Part shown: positions 22,530 through 33,055 of the stretch, piece after piece | Layout of the letters: every line of letters starts with the position of its first letter | Position numbering within the stretch: the first letter of the stretch is position 1 | Source: Laccaria trichodermophora | Lineage: Eukaryota > Basidiomycota > Agaricomycetes > Agaricales > Hydnangiaceae | Assembly: GCA_018417955.1 (NCBI GenBank) | Contig: JACTVC010000047.1 | Location: 102,613 to 166,612 of the forward strand | DNA length: 64,000 nucleotides | Direction: 5' to 3' | Program-made: the position numbers and the translations under genes | Notes under the pieces: model-generated | Databases searched by the model: none | Told to the model about the DNA's origin: nothing | Seen by the model: the letters and a program-made list of their open reading frames with translations, nothing else

Positions 22530-24200
22530 CAACTATAGAAAAATTGATTCGTATTTGAAAGATAGAAAGGAGCACTCACGTCGTCGTCAAACAAATGTGT
22601 TACACTTTGTATTTCCTGTTTTACGACCGCGATCGTATCGAGGACTATACATTCCCTGACAGATTCATCAGGTTTCCGGAGTCTCCAACGAGCTGTGGAA
22701 GTCCTCAACCTAGTCTTGATTATGCATCATTTCTGAAGCGCCCTCTCTGCGCTGGGCTGTGTTTCTAGGTCGTGATTCATCATGAATCCGATAAGGTTGG
22801 CAAGAAATCCTTGAATCGATACAAGGGATTTCTAGCAATGTTTGGTCTGACGGATGAGCAACGCCAGTGAGGGCACAGATATCTGGTAAACTCTTTGAAA
22901 AAAAATATGTTCAATGGTAAACACGTCAACCTTGAATGTATCGGATAGCTGAAGTTCCTTTAGCTCAGAGACATCTGTATCTCAGCCACCCCAATCAAGC
23001 ACAAGGTGTGGTTGATCAGGAAGGAAGCAACGAGACCATACTGTGCCATTTCGATCAATTCAGCAGGCCATGTTATGCGTTACATGCCTGCCGAAATTTT
23101 GATTTCGGTAGATGGGGGAGATGACCGTTACATAGATTTTTTTCAGCAGATAGAGGAGAATTTTATAGGTAACCTGATCCAAATCGCAAGGTTTACAATT
23201 TTTTTAACTCAAAGCGCTACATAATAGTTAGAGACCAGGAGATTTTTTTAACGATTTTTTGGTGATTATCAAAGCTTTTTTTACATTTTTTTAATGGATT
23301 CGGCACTTGGCCAAAACGACCATTACCTCTGTTACATTTTGGCGATTTGGGAGGGGCCGTTACGCGTTACTGCCGAATTGATTGAAATAGCACAGTAGTC
23401 GATAATATGATTTTGGACTGGGTGGTCTATACGCGTTAAAGGTGTCATCAAAGTGACTACATCAGGCGCGAAGTCCCTGACCAAAAAATGCCATCCTCGA
23501 GGGTAAATGGAGCGAGAATCCATCATAATATTCGCGCCTGTGCAGCCCCTATTATTCATTATATTGATTGGGTGGCCCATAGCAAAAGCTTACTTACCCA
23601 TGGGCAACATTATGAGAATGAATGAATGTTAGCCCCCTATAGGTGTTTAGACTTCCAGAGGCATGACGATTCGAGGCATCGCGTACCTCAAGGTTGGTTT
23701 GACAAATGGCCGTAAATTTGGGGTCATCAAACAGTCACAACAACGGCATCACCAGGTATTCAAAGTCAGGTGCTGGAGGCTAAAATCGTCAAGGATATGC
23801 ACCGAATATCGAATGGTTATAACTTATCTGGCTCTTGCAAGTTGCAACGACTCGGGTGACGCAAAATATCCGCTTCTTCGGTGTCTGATAGATGGTTCTG
23901 TAACAAACTGTGGTATCATCCTTGATTGTTTTGGTGTACATCACTTGAGGTAGATAGATATATGTGACTGTTTTATAATGGTGCGTGCAGATTTCGAAAC
24001 ACATTGGATGAATGGGGTGCCATAGGGAATCTTCGTATGAACGGAACGCCCCACCGCCCTTTGCACGGTAACGAAGTCGTGATTGAAGACCCCTTTGAAA
24101 GAGAAAGTGATATTGATCGTGCCATATCCTCCCAGTCGATTGAGGGCGGGCGGATAGTAAGTGGGTGTGCGAAAGTCACTGTCAGGATGGATCCACCTGA
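22530..24200 (-). pseudogene. Kinase-like pseudogene K2 (type II), split by a MITE
   Basis: Minus-strand relic of the gene best seen as K6. Recognisable parts are the segment after the catalytic loop, GCTGANIMMDSRSIYPRGWH with ARIDHPV-like TRIDHPV (about 23460-23560), and the C-lobe end WRLRKPDESVRECIVLDTIA (about 22600-22700). A 355 bp MITE splits the region after the IDY motif and frames are broken elsewhere. A segment present at the 3' end of K4 and K6 (about 50 bp) is deleted near 22520. Confidence 0.75.
23041..23395. mobile_element. 355 bp MITE with TA target duplication
   Basis: Ends are inverted repeats: CTGTGCCATTTCGATCAA at the left against CTGTGCTATTTCAATCAA at the right (reverse complement), continuing to GCAG, 26 bp with three mismatches. 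TA lies on both sides (23039-23040, 23396-23397). Joining the flanks gives GACCATAGTCGATAA, matching GACCGTAGTCGACAA in K4. TA duplication and size suggest a Tc1/mariner-type MITE. No coding capacity. Confidence 0.88.
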
Positions 24201-24259
24201 CTCGTCACATGATCTATCTATTTCTTTATTCTTTTTCTACTACTAGTACTCTTATTCAG

Positions 24260-24830
24260 TGCCTGGGCTCCCATTTCCTCCATCGCCGCTCTTTTATTTC
24301 ACAAAGTAATTTCAATTTTGTGGTTGGCATTTTAGGACCCGCCACCACAGTTATCTCTGCTGCCACCTGCTGTTGCACCTATCTCCCAGGGGCGCAGGTG
24401 AAAATTCTCGACGACTCCTGAAAGAAACCAGGACGATTCATGAGAAGGCGGATGATGATAACCGCTCCCCCTATGATGCTTTCAAATGCTCGCTGATAAC
24501 TTTGTCTACGATATCATCTCCGTTCTCGCTTCTGAATGTTGCATACCTAAAATGCGGAGGGACCAAGCACCTTGCTTCGAGAACGGACCCATAATGCGAT
24601 GATAGCCCTCCAGGAATACCTGGCTCTGTTCATCAGACTTTCGCAAAGCATCATGCAGCTATTGGCCAGTGTCAAGGCCTTGTGGGCCTGCCTGCTCGAT
24701 TGTAAGAATATCTTCATTGATTTTTTCCCCCTGCATCAGGGCTTAACACTGTCTTTTGAAAGAGCGACGCCAGAGAGCAGGAGAGTATGGACACTCTGAA
24801 TCAATGGACTTTAGGTGAGTGCTCCACGAC
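24260..24830 (+). pseudogene. Small TM protein pseudogene X2 (type I)
   Basis: NFNFVVGILG, CCCTYLPGAQVKILDD and LIRLSQSIMQL-like segments align with X6, but a frameshift or stop follows KILDDS and the frame changes several times. It starts about 60 bp from the 5' end of K2, head to head, as X6 does with K6. The 3' end runs into the leader of F2. Confidence 0.7.
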
Positions 24831-24949
24831 TACCAACTTCAAGCTAACGATCTGCCTGCAGAGCGTTGACAGAACGCGTCAAAATATCAAAGGTGCAACA
24901 ATGAAAGTTGCATGCTCAAGATTTGATAAAAATCGGCTCTTTCAGAAGT

Positions 24950-26224
24950 TTTACTCTCCCTCTTCCCAACTTAAAGGACCCCTTGATTCTCCCACCAGAA
25001 ATTTGCTCGTTAATCTGCACTTCTCCCCTGCTATCCCACTCTGACCTCCTCACCCTCTGCCATGTCTCCCAGTCCTTCCGCGCCGAGGCTGAACGCATCA
25101 TACACCTCTATCAACCTCCCAACCCCCTCCCAATGTGCTCTCAACTCATGATGCACCTCCCTCGTCCCCTGCCCTCATCTTGGTGCCAGGATTCAATTCC
25201 TCTCCCTCACCATGCCCTCCCAAACAAGCCTGCAAGCAGACGACCTCACCCGGCTCACCCACGCCCTCTACCTCTGCATCAACCTCCGCGACTTGACCAT
25301 ATTAGACGGTGAACCCCCTTTTCTCAGGAACACAGTCCATGCATGGGTTCTCGAGGGCCACTCATTCGCTCTCCAAAAATTCACCAACACCTGTTCACCA
25401 CAACCAATCTCAGAGATTTCCTGGAGGGCCAAAAGAGCCTTACCGCCCTCTCTCACCGTCCCTCGTCCTCAACACACCTCGTTCTCGGGACAAGGTTACC
25501 ACGCAAAGAGACCTTACCAAACCTCACAACCCTAAACACCAGTGCAGCCATCGTAAGAGAACTAGCGCAGTTGGCCTCAGAGCCCTGGAAAAGTGTCAAA
25601 CGAGTCCAATACCTTCTAGAAAACCCAAAGGAAGACGAACCAGCAACGTTTGTGGCTCTAACCAGCTTTGGGCCCTTGGAAAGCCTAAGCATCAAGCGAT
25701 GGCAGGAAAAGACCCAGGTGGGGATGGACGTGGCAATCATCGCTGCATGCGTAGCGGCCCAAATGCCTACCCTCAAATACCTCAGGATCATGGATTATAC
25801 ATGTCTAGTACGTCTCTTTCTTCCCAAACTTCTGTTACATATTAACAAAAGCCACCTCCAGCAAACTGGCTACCAAGTCTCCTTCCTCCCCTTCCCAATG
25901 TGTTTCACCTGCCTCCAAACACTAGTCATAAAACCCGCCACTGTCGTGAACCCTCTCTTAGACGCCTCCTCCCCAACAAGCGCTTACCCCGATCTACTCC
26001 AACACGTTAGGCGCTTGGAAGTGGCTGAACAGATTATGAATAATTTGCCGATGCTGGAGTTACTGATTTTGATACTTCCGGAGAAGAACTATCGGTTCAC
26101 GCATGATGAGGGGGCAGTTTGGTTGGTTCAGAACTTGGTTGAGGTGAGGGTGGATGATGATGTGTGGATGAAGGTTCGGTTGACGGATGATTTGAAGAAC
26201 ACGGATGGACTCAGAGACGACTGA
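24950..26224 (+). pseudogene. F-box-like pseudogene F2
   Basis: Close paralogue of F1 throughout. The start codon is lost (AAATGA in F1, AAAGGA here), and a 2 bp deletion at about 25100, in the codons after AEAERI, shifts the frame; a second shift follows near 25390. The second half (about 25400-26224) is open and keeps the intron at 25808-25862 and the C-terminal PEKNYRFTHDEGAVWLVQNL. Confidence 0.85.
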
Positions 26225-26279
26225 TATGCTGCCCTTTCATAACTCTAACTAATGTGTATTGCTGATTATGGTCAACCTA

Positions 26280-26750
26280 GACTAATATATTAACCCGTTC
26301 GTGTCATTATTCAATAGGAAGGTACGCTGAGTATCTTCAAGTCCGAATAATTGGATGTGTAAACCTTGCCAAGCTGGGGCGATTACATCAAGGACCACGC
26401 GTGCCCCAACAGATTCATCACCTCCACAAAGTCTCCAACATGCCATTGAGGTACTCCAGCCAGCCTTAATCATGCAACACTCTTCATGATCAAGTGCCAT
26501 CTCAGAGCGAGGCCGTTTATCTCCGCCCCCCCAGCCGCCCAGCGTAGGAATAAATTGGTGGGATAGGCCATAATTGATGAAGTGATACGCTTGGGGTGGT
26601 CACTACGCAATAGCAGCTTAACAAAGTATTCTTCCGAAGGTATTGAGCGAAGGAGGATAGCAAGACTCGGAATGGTTTAGCTTGTAAATTGGGACTGGGT
26701 CGGGAGGGGGAAGTGCAGAAGAACTCATGCAATTAGAGGTAAAGATGCCA
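26280..26750 (-). pseudogene. Kinase-like remnant K3 (type I)
   Basis: Convergent with F2, matching the K1 and K5 tails: GARVVLDVIAPAWQGL and LFGLEDTQRTFLLNNDTNGL. Upstream, weak similarity continues to about 26600 (CCACCCC...GTAATTGATGAAGTGATA, compare the K6 region at 47140-47215). No long frame is left. Confidence 0.65.
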
Positions 26751-27309
26751 TTGAAGTTATTTTTTGAGAATGGCTCAATGTTGGGATGCTGTTAAACGAA
26801 CAAGTGTTCATGGCGTTTGTGAGCATTTGTGGCTGCTGTCAATGATAAGTAGACGTTGGTACTGGGACACAAGTCAACTGTCGAACGATGAACACAAGGA
26901 ACATTGATTGATCGATCGATGATCGGCATCGTCTTCTGAAGGAAATTAGAATGCTTGATGAGCAATGCGGCGGTTAATACTTGCTAGACCTTGCTACATG
27001 TTGCTTGGAACATCGGGCAGTGCCTTCGTTTGTCACGGTTGATATCTTCGATCTCCTGTGCTGTCCATTGCCAGAGGCGATCCGTTAAACTAAAGACGAA
27101 ATTAGCCATTTAGGCTTGTTTGATTGTCAGTGCTCACCCCAGATCTGCTCGTGGCAATTCACGGTGGTTGGAGGAGCCGATGTGTGCAAACTCCAGCCGG
27201 TGCCAAGTCTAGCATCACTCAAAGTAACGAGATTTTAAACAGATACGGAACTAGCTAGTTGACTACATCCCTTTGTGTTATAGGAATGATAAGCCGCTTT
27301 CATGAGCAA

Positions 27310-28020
27310 GGTGATTTGAATGGGCATAGAAGGGCTCTGCATTAGTTATGTATACTCATACCTGCTTCTCTGCCAAGGAATGCAGTTAACAGCTTTTGAA
27401 CCAGTTTGCTTGGATGATGATGGCAGGAGGCGCGGGCTGAAACTTTGGGCGCCTACAGAATATAAGTACAAATGATGTCATCCGAGAGGAGATGTAAGTC
27501 ACGGATTGAAGGTAGGCAACTTGAATTCTTGGGCAATTCCTGCAACAGGCGTCATAAGTCCATTGAACAACCATGGGATGACAAATTTTGACATGAGAAT
27601 GAGATATATACAGCATTAGTTGGCCACGTCGAAATTATTGGGGGAGCGGAGGATGCGTCAAGCTGGAGCCCACTCATGGAAGCCTGCGTCTGAGATCGGT
27701 GGATCTGTGAGCCCTGTTTTCGCCACATCTCCATTGAATGGGCATAGAAGGGTTTTCCATTGGTTGTATTTTTGCGTTCTTGCGGTTAACAGCTTTTCAA
27801 CTGGATGATGACGTCGGGAGGCATGTGCTTGAAACTTTGGGTGCTTAGTACAGGAACACTCAATTATGTAATTGGTATGGTCATCCAAGAAGTCACAGAT
27901 AAGGTAGGCAATTCATGCAACAGGCATCATAAGTCCATTGGACGCGTCAAGCTGGAGCCCACCTCGTGGAAGCCTGCGTCCGAGATCAGTGGATCTGTGG
28001 GCCCTGTTCTTGCCACTGCT
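27310..28020 (+). repeat. Two-copy imperfect tandem duplication
   Basis: GAATGGGCATAGAAGGG, TTAACAGCTTTT, GGATGATGA(T/C)G, GCAACAGGC(G/A)TCATAAGTCC and GTCAAGCTGGAGCCCAC occur in the same order twice (about 27315-27735 and 27736-28020), the second copy shortened. It separates K3 from X3. The neighbouring 26760-27300 shows nothing recognisable. Confidence 0.75.
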
Positions 28021-28342
28021 CTCAGAAGTTTTGCTGAAAACTTTCATTCTATTAACCCCAGACCCAACACGCCAGCCCACACACTCATAGTGCACCGAAG
28101 GGCCGACACAGACAGAAGGTTGTAGTTACAAAAGTAACAAGAAAACAAACCTTTTTCTCACACCTGATAACTCCAGGTACGACATGGCCTGACATGGTTT
28201 GTGTCTTGGTTTGTGTCATTATTTTGAGTGTTTGGTTGCTGATGATAAAGGTTAAAATCCGCATATCCCGTTACAGAGAAGGTGACGGTCCTTGCTTTTA
28301 AGTTGGTGCTTCTTCTGTACCTATGCCTTATTCGCCCGCCTG

Positions 28343-29139
28343 ATGGACAGTACCTCTGCAAGTCACTTTAGCTTCATCGCTGGTGTGCTCGGTTTTGTTA
28401 TGGCAGTCACCTCCGCCTCCGCCTGGTGCCGCGCCTATTTTCCTAGCGTTCAGATGAAAGTTTTGGGAGACTTGCTCAGGGAGACCCGGCAGATTCACGA
28501 GCAGGCGGACACTGAGAATTTATTCCCATCTGAAAAATTTCGGAAGATATCCAAGTCAATGCTTGCTAGGTGCGTCTGTTTCAAGTTTCAAGTTCAAATA
28601 ATTAAAACTCACTTGCACATAAAGCATGGAACAACGCAGCCTCTCACTTCACAAAGGCACTTACAACGCGACGACCGTCATCCATGAATTTCTTGCTCTT
28701 TTCAATGGACTTTCACTACACATCATCCAGCTGTCGTATCGTGTCAAGAAACTCAGAGCTTGCTTGCATGTTAGATTTTTATCGTTGACTCCGTTCAAGA
28801 ACATAACAATTCTGTTCATAGGCCACCAGCAAGATAGAGCAGAGCAAAAGAAAACATGGATCCAACGCCCCTTCGGATACTGGGGGCGCAGACGATACCT
28901 CTGTACTATTGCTGACGTCGATCAATCCCTCCTTCAACCCCAAGTCTGTGCATAGTCCAAGTAGTCAACAATTCGGTGATAGCTCAGATCCTCGGCAGGG
29001 CCAGTCCGCCTCTTGCCCCACCGCACCAAGTGAACTTGATAGCGCTGTGAGGGAAGCTTTGGTTGGACCGGGAGATAGCCATCATCAAGGCAAGTCCAGC
29101 TCTCCGATCAAACGACAAGTTTCAAAGATGTCAATCTAG
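28343..29139 (+). CDS. Small TM coiled-coil protein X3 (type II), intact
   Basis: Exons 28343-28569, 28625-28769, 28822-29139 give an exact frame of 229 codons. Residues 1-8 MDSTSASH precede a TM helix (FSFIAGVLGFVMAVTSASAW, about 9-28) and CRAYFP. A helical, charged segment follows (VQMKVLGDLLRETRQIHEQA), then exon 2 (GTYNATTVIHEFLALFNGLS). The tail is rich in Ser, Pro and Asp (TAPSELDSAVREALVGPGDS). The stop used by X1 and X5 is mutated (AAATGA to AAACGA), adding about nine residues. A glycosylation-type NAT triplet is present in exon 2. I do not recognise the family. The neighbouring convergent kinase-like gene K4 is broken. Confidence 0.75.
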
Positions 29140-30089
29140 ACAATGTTGCCCCAAGCATAGGAGAGCCACTCAGTGCCTCAGAGATACCGCTCTTCACACT
29201 GGTCGCTGCATCAGTCCAATGGGTTTACTTGAGAAAGGGCACTGGTAGCACAAGGTCGTGAGCGAATTCATGCGGATCACGTTGAAGCCTACTACCAAGT
29301 CTGCAACTATGAAAAGTTGATTCGTGTTTAAAAGACAGAAAGCAGCACTCACGTCGTCGTTGAATAAATGTGTTATACTCTGTATTCCCTGTTTTGCAAC
29401 CGCAATCGTATCGAGGACTACACCTTCCCCGACAAATTCATCAGGTTTGCGGAGTCTCACACGAGTTGTTGAGATGCTCAGCCAGTCTTGATTTTGGGCC
29501 ATTTCTGAAGTGCTCTCTCTGCACTGTGTTGTGTTTCTGGGTCGTGATTGACCATGAAATTGAAAAGGTTGGCAAGAAATCCTAATCCACGGTATCTTTA
29601 GCCATGCTTGGTCCGACGGATGAGCAACACGAATGAGGGTACAAATACCTAGTATAGCTCTTTGAAAAAAACATTCCCAACGGTAAACACGTCAACCTTG
29701 AATGGATCGTATCATTGGAGATTCTTTAGCTTAGGGACATCTGTATCTCAGCCACCCCAATCAAGCACAAGGCGTGATTGATCAGGAAGAAAGCGATGAG
29801 AGAGACCGTAGTCGACAAAGTAATTCCAGACAGGCACCAGGAATTGTCACATTGTGATGATGAGATATACCCGGTCAAGACAAGATCCCTGCTTGAATCC
29901 CATCCTGACCGACACTCTCTGTTCGGGAACCGGAGCTTGATGTGCGGCTTTTATAACAAGGATGTTTTCGGTGTTTCAGAACGAGAGAAAGATGGAACAG
30001 CATAACAGTGACGGATAAGGAAGCAATTGATTTATAGATGAAGAGTCATCGTTGGGAAATGGAACAGAGGGGACAGGAAGAATGAGATG

Positions 30090-30485
30090 GGCAAGGGTAT
30101 TAGCGTGGATTCGCATGCATTCACAGTTCGTTCTGTCACCTCTGGGGTTATTTCCACCAGTGGCGTAAGAGAACAGGAATTGGGACAAAAGTCAGAATTA
30201 GAATGAGCAAGAAAAACGCCTGGGCAAGGGTATTAGCGTGGATTCGCATGCATTCAAGTTTGTTCTGTCACCACTGGGGTTATTTCTGCCAGTGGCGTAA
30301 GAGAACAGGAATTGGGACAAAAGTCAGAATTAGAATGAGCAAGAAAAACGCCTGGGCAAGGGTATTAGCATGGATTCGCATGCATTCAAGTTTGTTCTGT
30401 CACCACTGGGGTTATTTCCGCCAGTGGCGTAAGAGAACAGGAATTGGGACAAAAGTCAGAATTAGAATGAGCAAGGAAAACGCTT
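30090..30485 (+). repeat. 132 bp tandem repeat, three copies
   Basis: GGGCAAGGGTATTAGC(G/A)TGG begins units near 30092, 30224 and 30356. Copies two and three are nearly identical. As 132 is a multiple of three, a repeating 44-residue frame stays open, but nothing suggests it is translated. The array lies in the about 0.7 kb stretch inserted into K4. Confidence 0.88.
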
Positions 30486-31138
30486 CGTGTCCAGCACCAA
30501 GAACCTGGCTAGGATGGCTTGACTATTATATAGACCTCACTGGGTGGTCGATACGCGCTAAAGGCGTCACCAAAGTGACTGCATCAGGCGCGAAGTCCCT
30601 GAACAAAAAATGCCATCCTTGAGGATAAATGGAGCGAGGGTCCATCATAATATTCGCACCTCCTGTGCGGCTTCAATTATTCACTAAATCAATCGGGTGA
30701 CATATAGCGAAAGCTCACCCACCCATGGCCAACATTATCAGAATGCATAAACGTTAGCCCCTATAGGTGCTTGGGTACCTCAAGGATTTGTGTAACAGAT
30801 TCCACATCCTCACTGATGGCCTTCAATTCGGGGTAATGAAACAGTCGCAACAACGGCATCACCACTGGGTATTCAAAGTTAGGTGTTGAAGGAGCCCAGG
30901 AATCGTCGGGGATAGACAAACTGAGGCATTATCCTTGATTCTTTCGCATCCATCACTTGAGGTAGCTAGGATATCATAGAGATGGCTGTTAATGGGGCAT
31001 GCAAACTTCGAAACAGCCAAACAGGATACTATAGTGGATCAGTGGATCTTCATAAGTAAACGGAACACCATACCTGAGCCTGAGGGCGGGTGACTTATAA
31101 GAAATGGGTTGACATGGATTGTAACAATGTATGAGGCT

Positions 31139-31722
31139 TAGTGTTTGAAAGTCCGGTTCGGTCCGGTTTTTTGATGCCCAGGGGCGTTAACCGTAACCGT
31201 AACCGGTCTGCATTTTCCCCAGAAGTCAAAAGACCAGACCGGACCGCAAAAAGACCGCAGACCGCGGTTTTTTGCGGTCTATAGACCAGTTTCGGTCTGC
31301 ATCGGTTTTAACTGGTTTATGACCGGTCTTTAGGCCAATATTTTAAAATTATTAATCGGTAAATTTATTAACATTTTTAATAGCTTCAAAACGAGCCCAA
31401 GAATGTTAAATTCCGTTAAGAATTGGTGCTTCTATAAAATAAGTCTGGTACATCTATTATTCCCCAAAGTAATTTACATTTTAATTCATATCTCTCTCGT
31501 TTTTTTACCAAATCGTACGTTCTTGGGTGCGTTTTAAAGGGTATTTAAGGGGCTATAAAAGACCGGTCCAAACCGGTCAAAACCGGTTCACGTTAACCGG
31601 TCTTTTTGCGGTCTTTACATTTCAAAAATAAAAGACCATAACCGCAGGTCCGGTCTTTTGCGGTCTTGGTCCGGTCTGGTTACGGTCTTTTTCCAGTCAC
31701 AAGACCGGACTTCCAAACACTA
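31139..31722. mobile_element. 584 bp hAT-like MITE in K4
   Basis: Termini TAGTGTTTGAAAGTCCGGT (left) and TAGTGTTTGGAAGTCCGGT (right, reverse complement). Target duplication ATGAGGCT, 8 bp, at 31131-31138 and 31723-31730. The interior is filled with ACCGGTC/GACCGG/TGCGGTC units in both orientations, giving a strongly self-complementary, foldback-like sequence. No open frame for a transposase. Confidence 0.92.
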
Positions 31723-32822
31723 ATGAGGCTAGGACGGGGGTGGGCGTGCAAATGAAACTGTTTGCGCGCCCATGGAAAACGATAGGCAGAGGTAGAGGTA
31801 TACTCGGGTAAATCAGAACGTTTCTATCAAACAAGCGAATCAGTGAAATTTGAAATGATTAGATAACGTATCAAACACGAGTTTACGCAGGACCCTGGTA
31901 TATGCTATAGAATGTCCGATCCTTATGCGGACGGAAATGGGACCTAAAATCGTCCCACCTTTGATCCTTACAGTCGTTTGCATGATTAATTGCCGGTTGG
32001 TTTCGCGAAAACCATGTTTGGCCTTGTGGTGCCCATCAACGGCAACACGATGCCGACGACCAACTTCTCCTCCAGCCCACCTTCTGTCCCCCAATGAGCA
32101 TCAAATTTGAGCTTGAATCAACCAAGGGTCCCATTGCAGGAGTTTTTATGCTTTAAAATACTAACCAGAATGTCCATACAAGTGCGGGATCCTGGGGGTC
32201 GGGATCTGCCGTAAGGCACCATCAACTGTCAGCACGTTCAACAAAAAATGGAGCGGCAATTATACATGCAAACAACTGTATGCGTCAAGGGGGTGTCGGG
32301 ATTAAAAAAAGAGACCTAGGGTCGATTTTTTTTTCTCAGCGGTGGGAGGCCGACCTACCTACTACGTAATCAGGCACCGGTCTATATATGGTAATAGTGA
32401 CATCATCACTGTAGACGAGCCTAAGACCCGCGCCTACGGCACGGCGCTCGCTGGCACTCGGCCGTTCCTTCACCGCGGGTCACGGCTCGCCGGGGGCAAG
32501 CCCCCTGGACCCCCCAGTACGCATCTTTAATCCCAGTTCCAGTACACATGTTTCATCCCAATCCCCATGTACATTTTTAATCCTAATCTTTGTATGTTGG
32601 TGTAAATTACTGGTACATCTATAAAATTTGCATCACAGTGGCAATTTTTCTGAGCATGGTCAATTGAATTCTAATATCTGTATGTGCCAAGTTCACGATG
32701 CAGTGTGTTGGGCCCCAACCCCTGCTTCTGCATGGCCAATGACTTGGCTGCTCCTATAACATGGGCCATAGCATGCTGAGGTCTAACTCCTGTTTTTTGA
32801 ATTGGTTCTGACTACCCATTAA

Positions 32823-33055
32823 CACTGGGGGCATTGGCCTATATACTCACGGAGGATATCGAGAATAAATCAGAGATAAAATAATAAATTTTCCAGGCAT
32901 AATATCAGCGAGGAAATGGAGAAGAAATTCGAAGTTTCTTCTCCAATAACATCAGCATCTTACTATGGCTTTGATTGTGAATATACTAGAAATACCTTCC
33001 GAAGGTGAAAGGCTGAGGATATGATGAAGATATTGTGACGCGTCACGCCTTCACA
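32823..33055 (+). repeat. Left inverted arm of the CACTA-like element
   Basis: Includes GAGAATAAATCAG, CAGCGAGGAAATG and GAAAGGCTGAGGATATG, each found in reverse complement in the right arm. Inner edge at GTGACGCGTCACGCCTTCAC. Confidence 0.85.

Larger units (their letters stand above)
29290..31790 (-). pseudogene. Kinase-like pseudogene K4 (type II), with insertions
   Basis: 3' segment encodes RLRKPDEFVGEGVVLDTIAV and KQGIQSITHLFNDDVSAAF (about 29360-29450). The mid segment at 30520-30620 matches K2 (23420-23500) and K6 (47210-47290), and the 5' segment at 31060-31780 matches K6 near 47950-48061. Two foreign stretches interrupt it: about 29830-30520 (with a 132 bp repeat) and the MITE 31139-31722. 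Confidence 0.7.

Noticed and set aside
22175..22708. Long minus-strand frame running from K2 across the end of X1
   Set aside because: It is open only because a short segment was deleted from the K2 3' end; the part antisense to X1 has no independent support.
30090..30485. CRISPR-like array
   Set aside because: Units are contiguous 132 bp repeats without unique spacers, in a eukaryotic genome.
30203..30622. Repetitive 139-codon protein
   Set aside because: The frame stays open because the DNA unit is 132 bp; no start context, promoter or paralogue supports translation.
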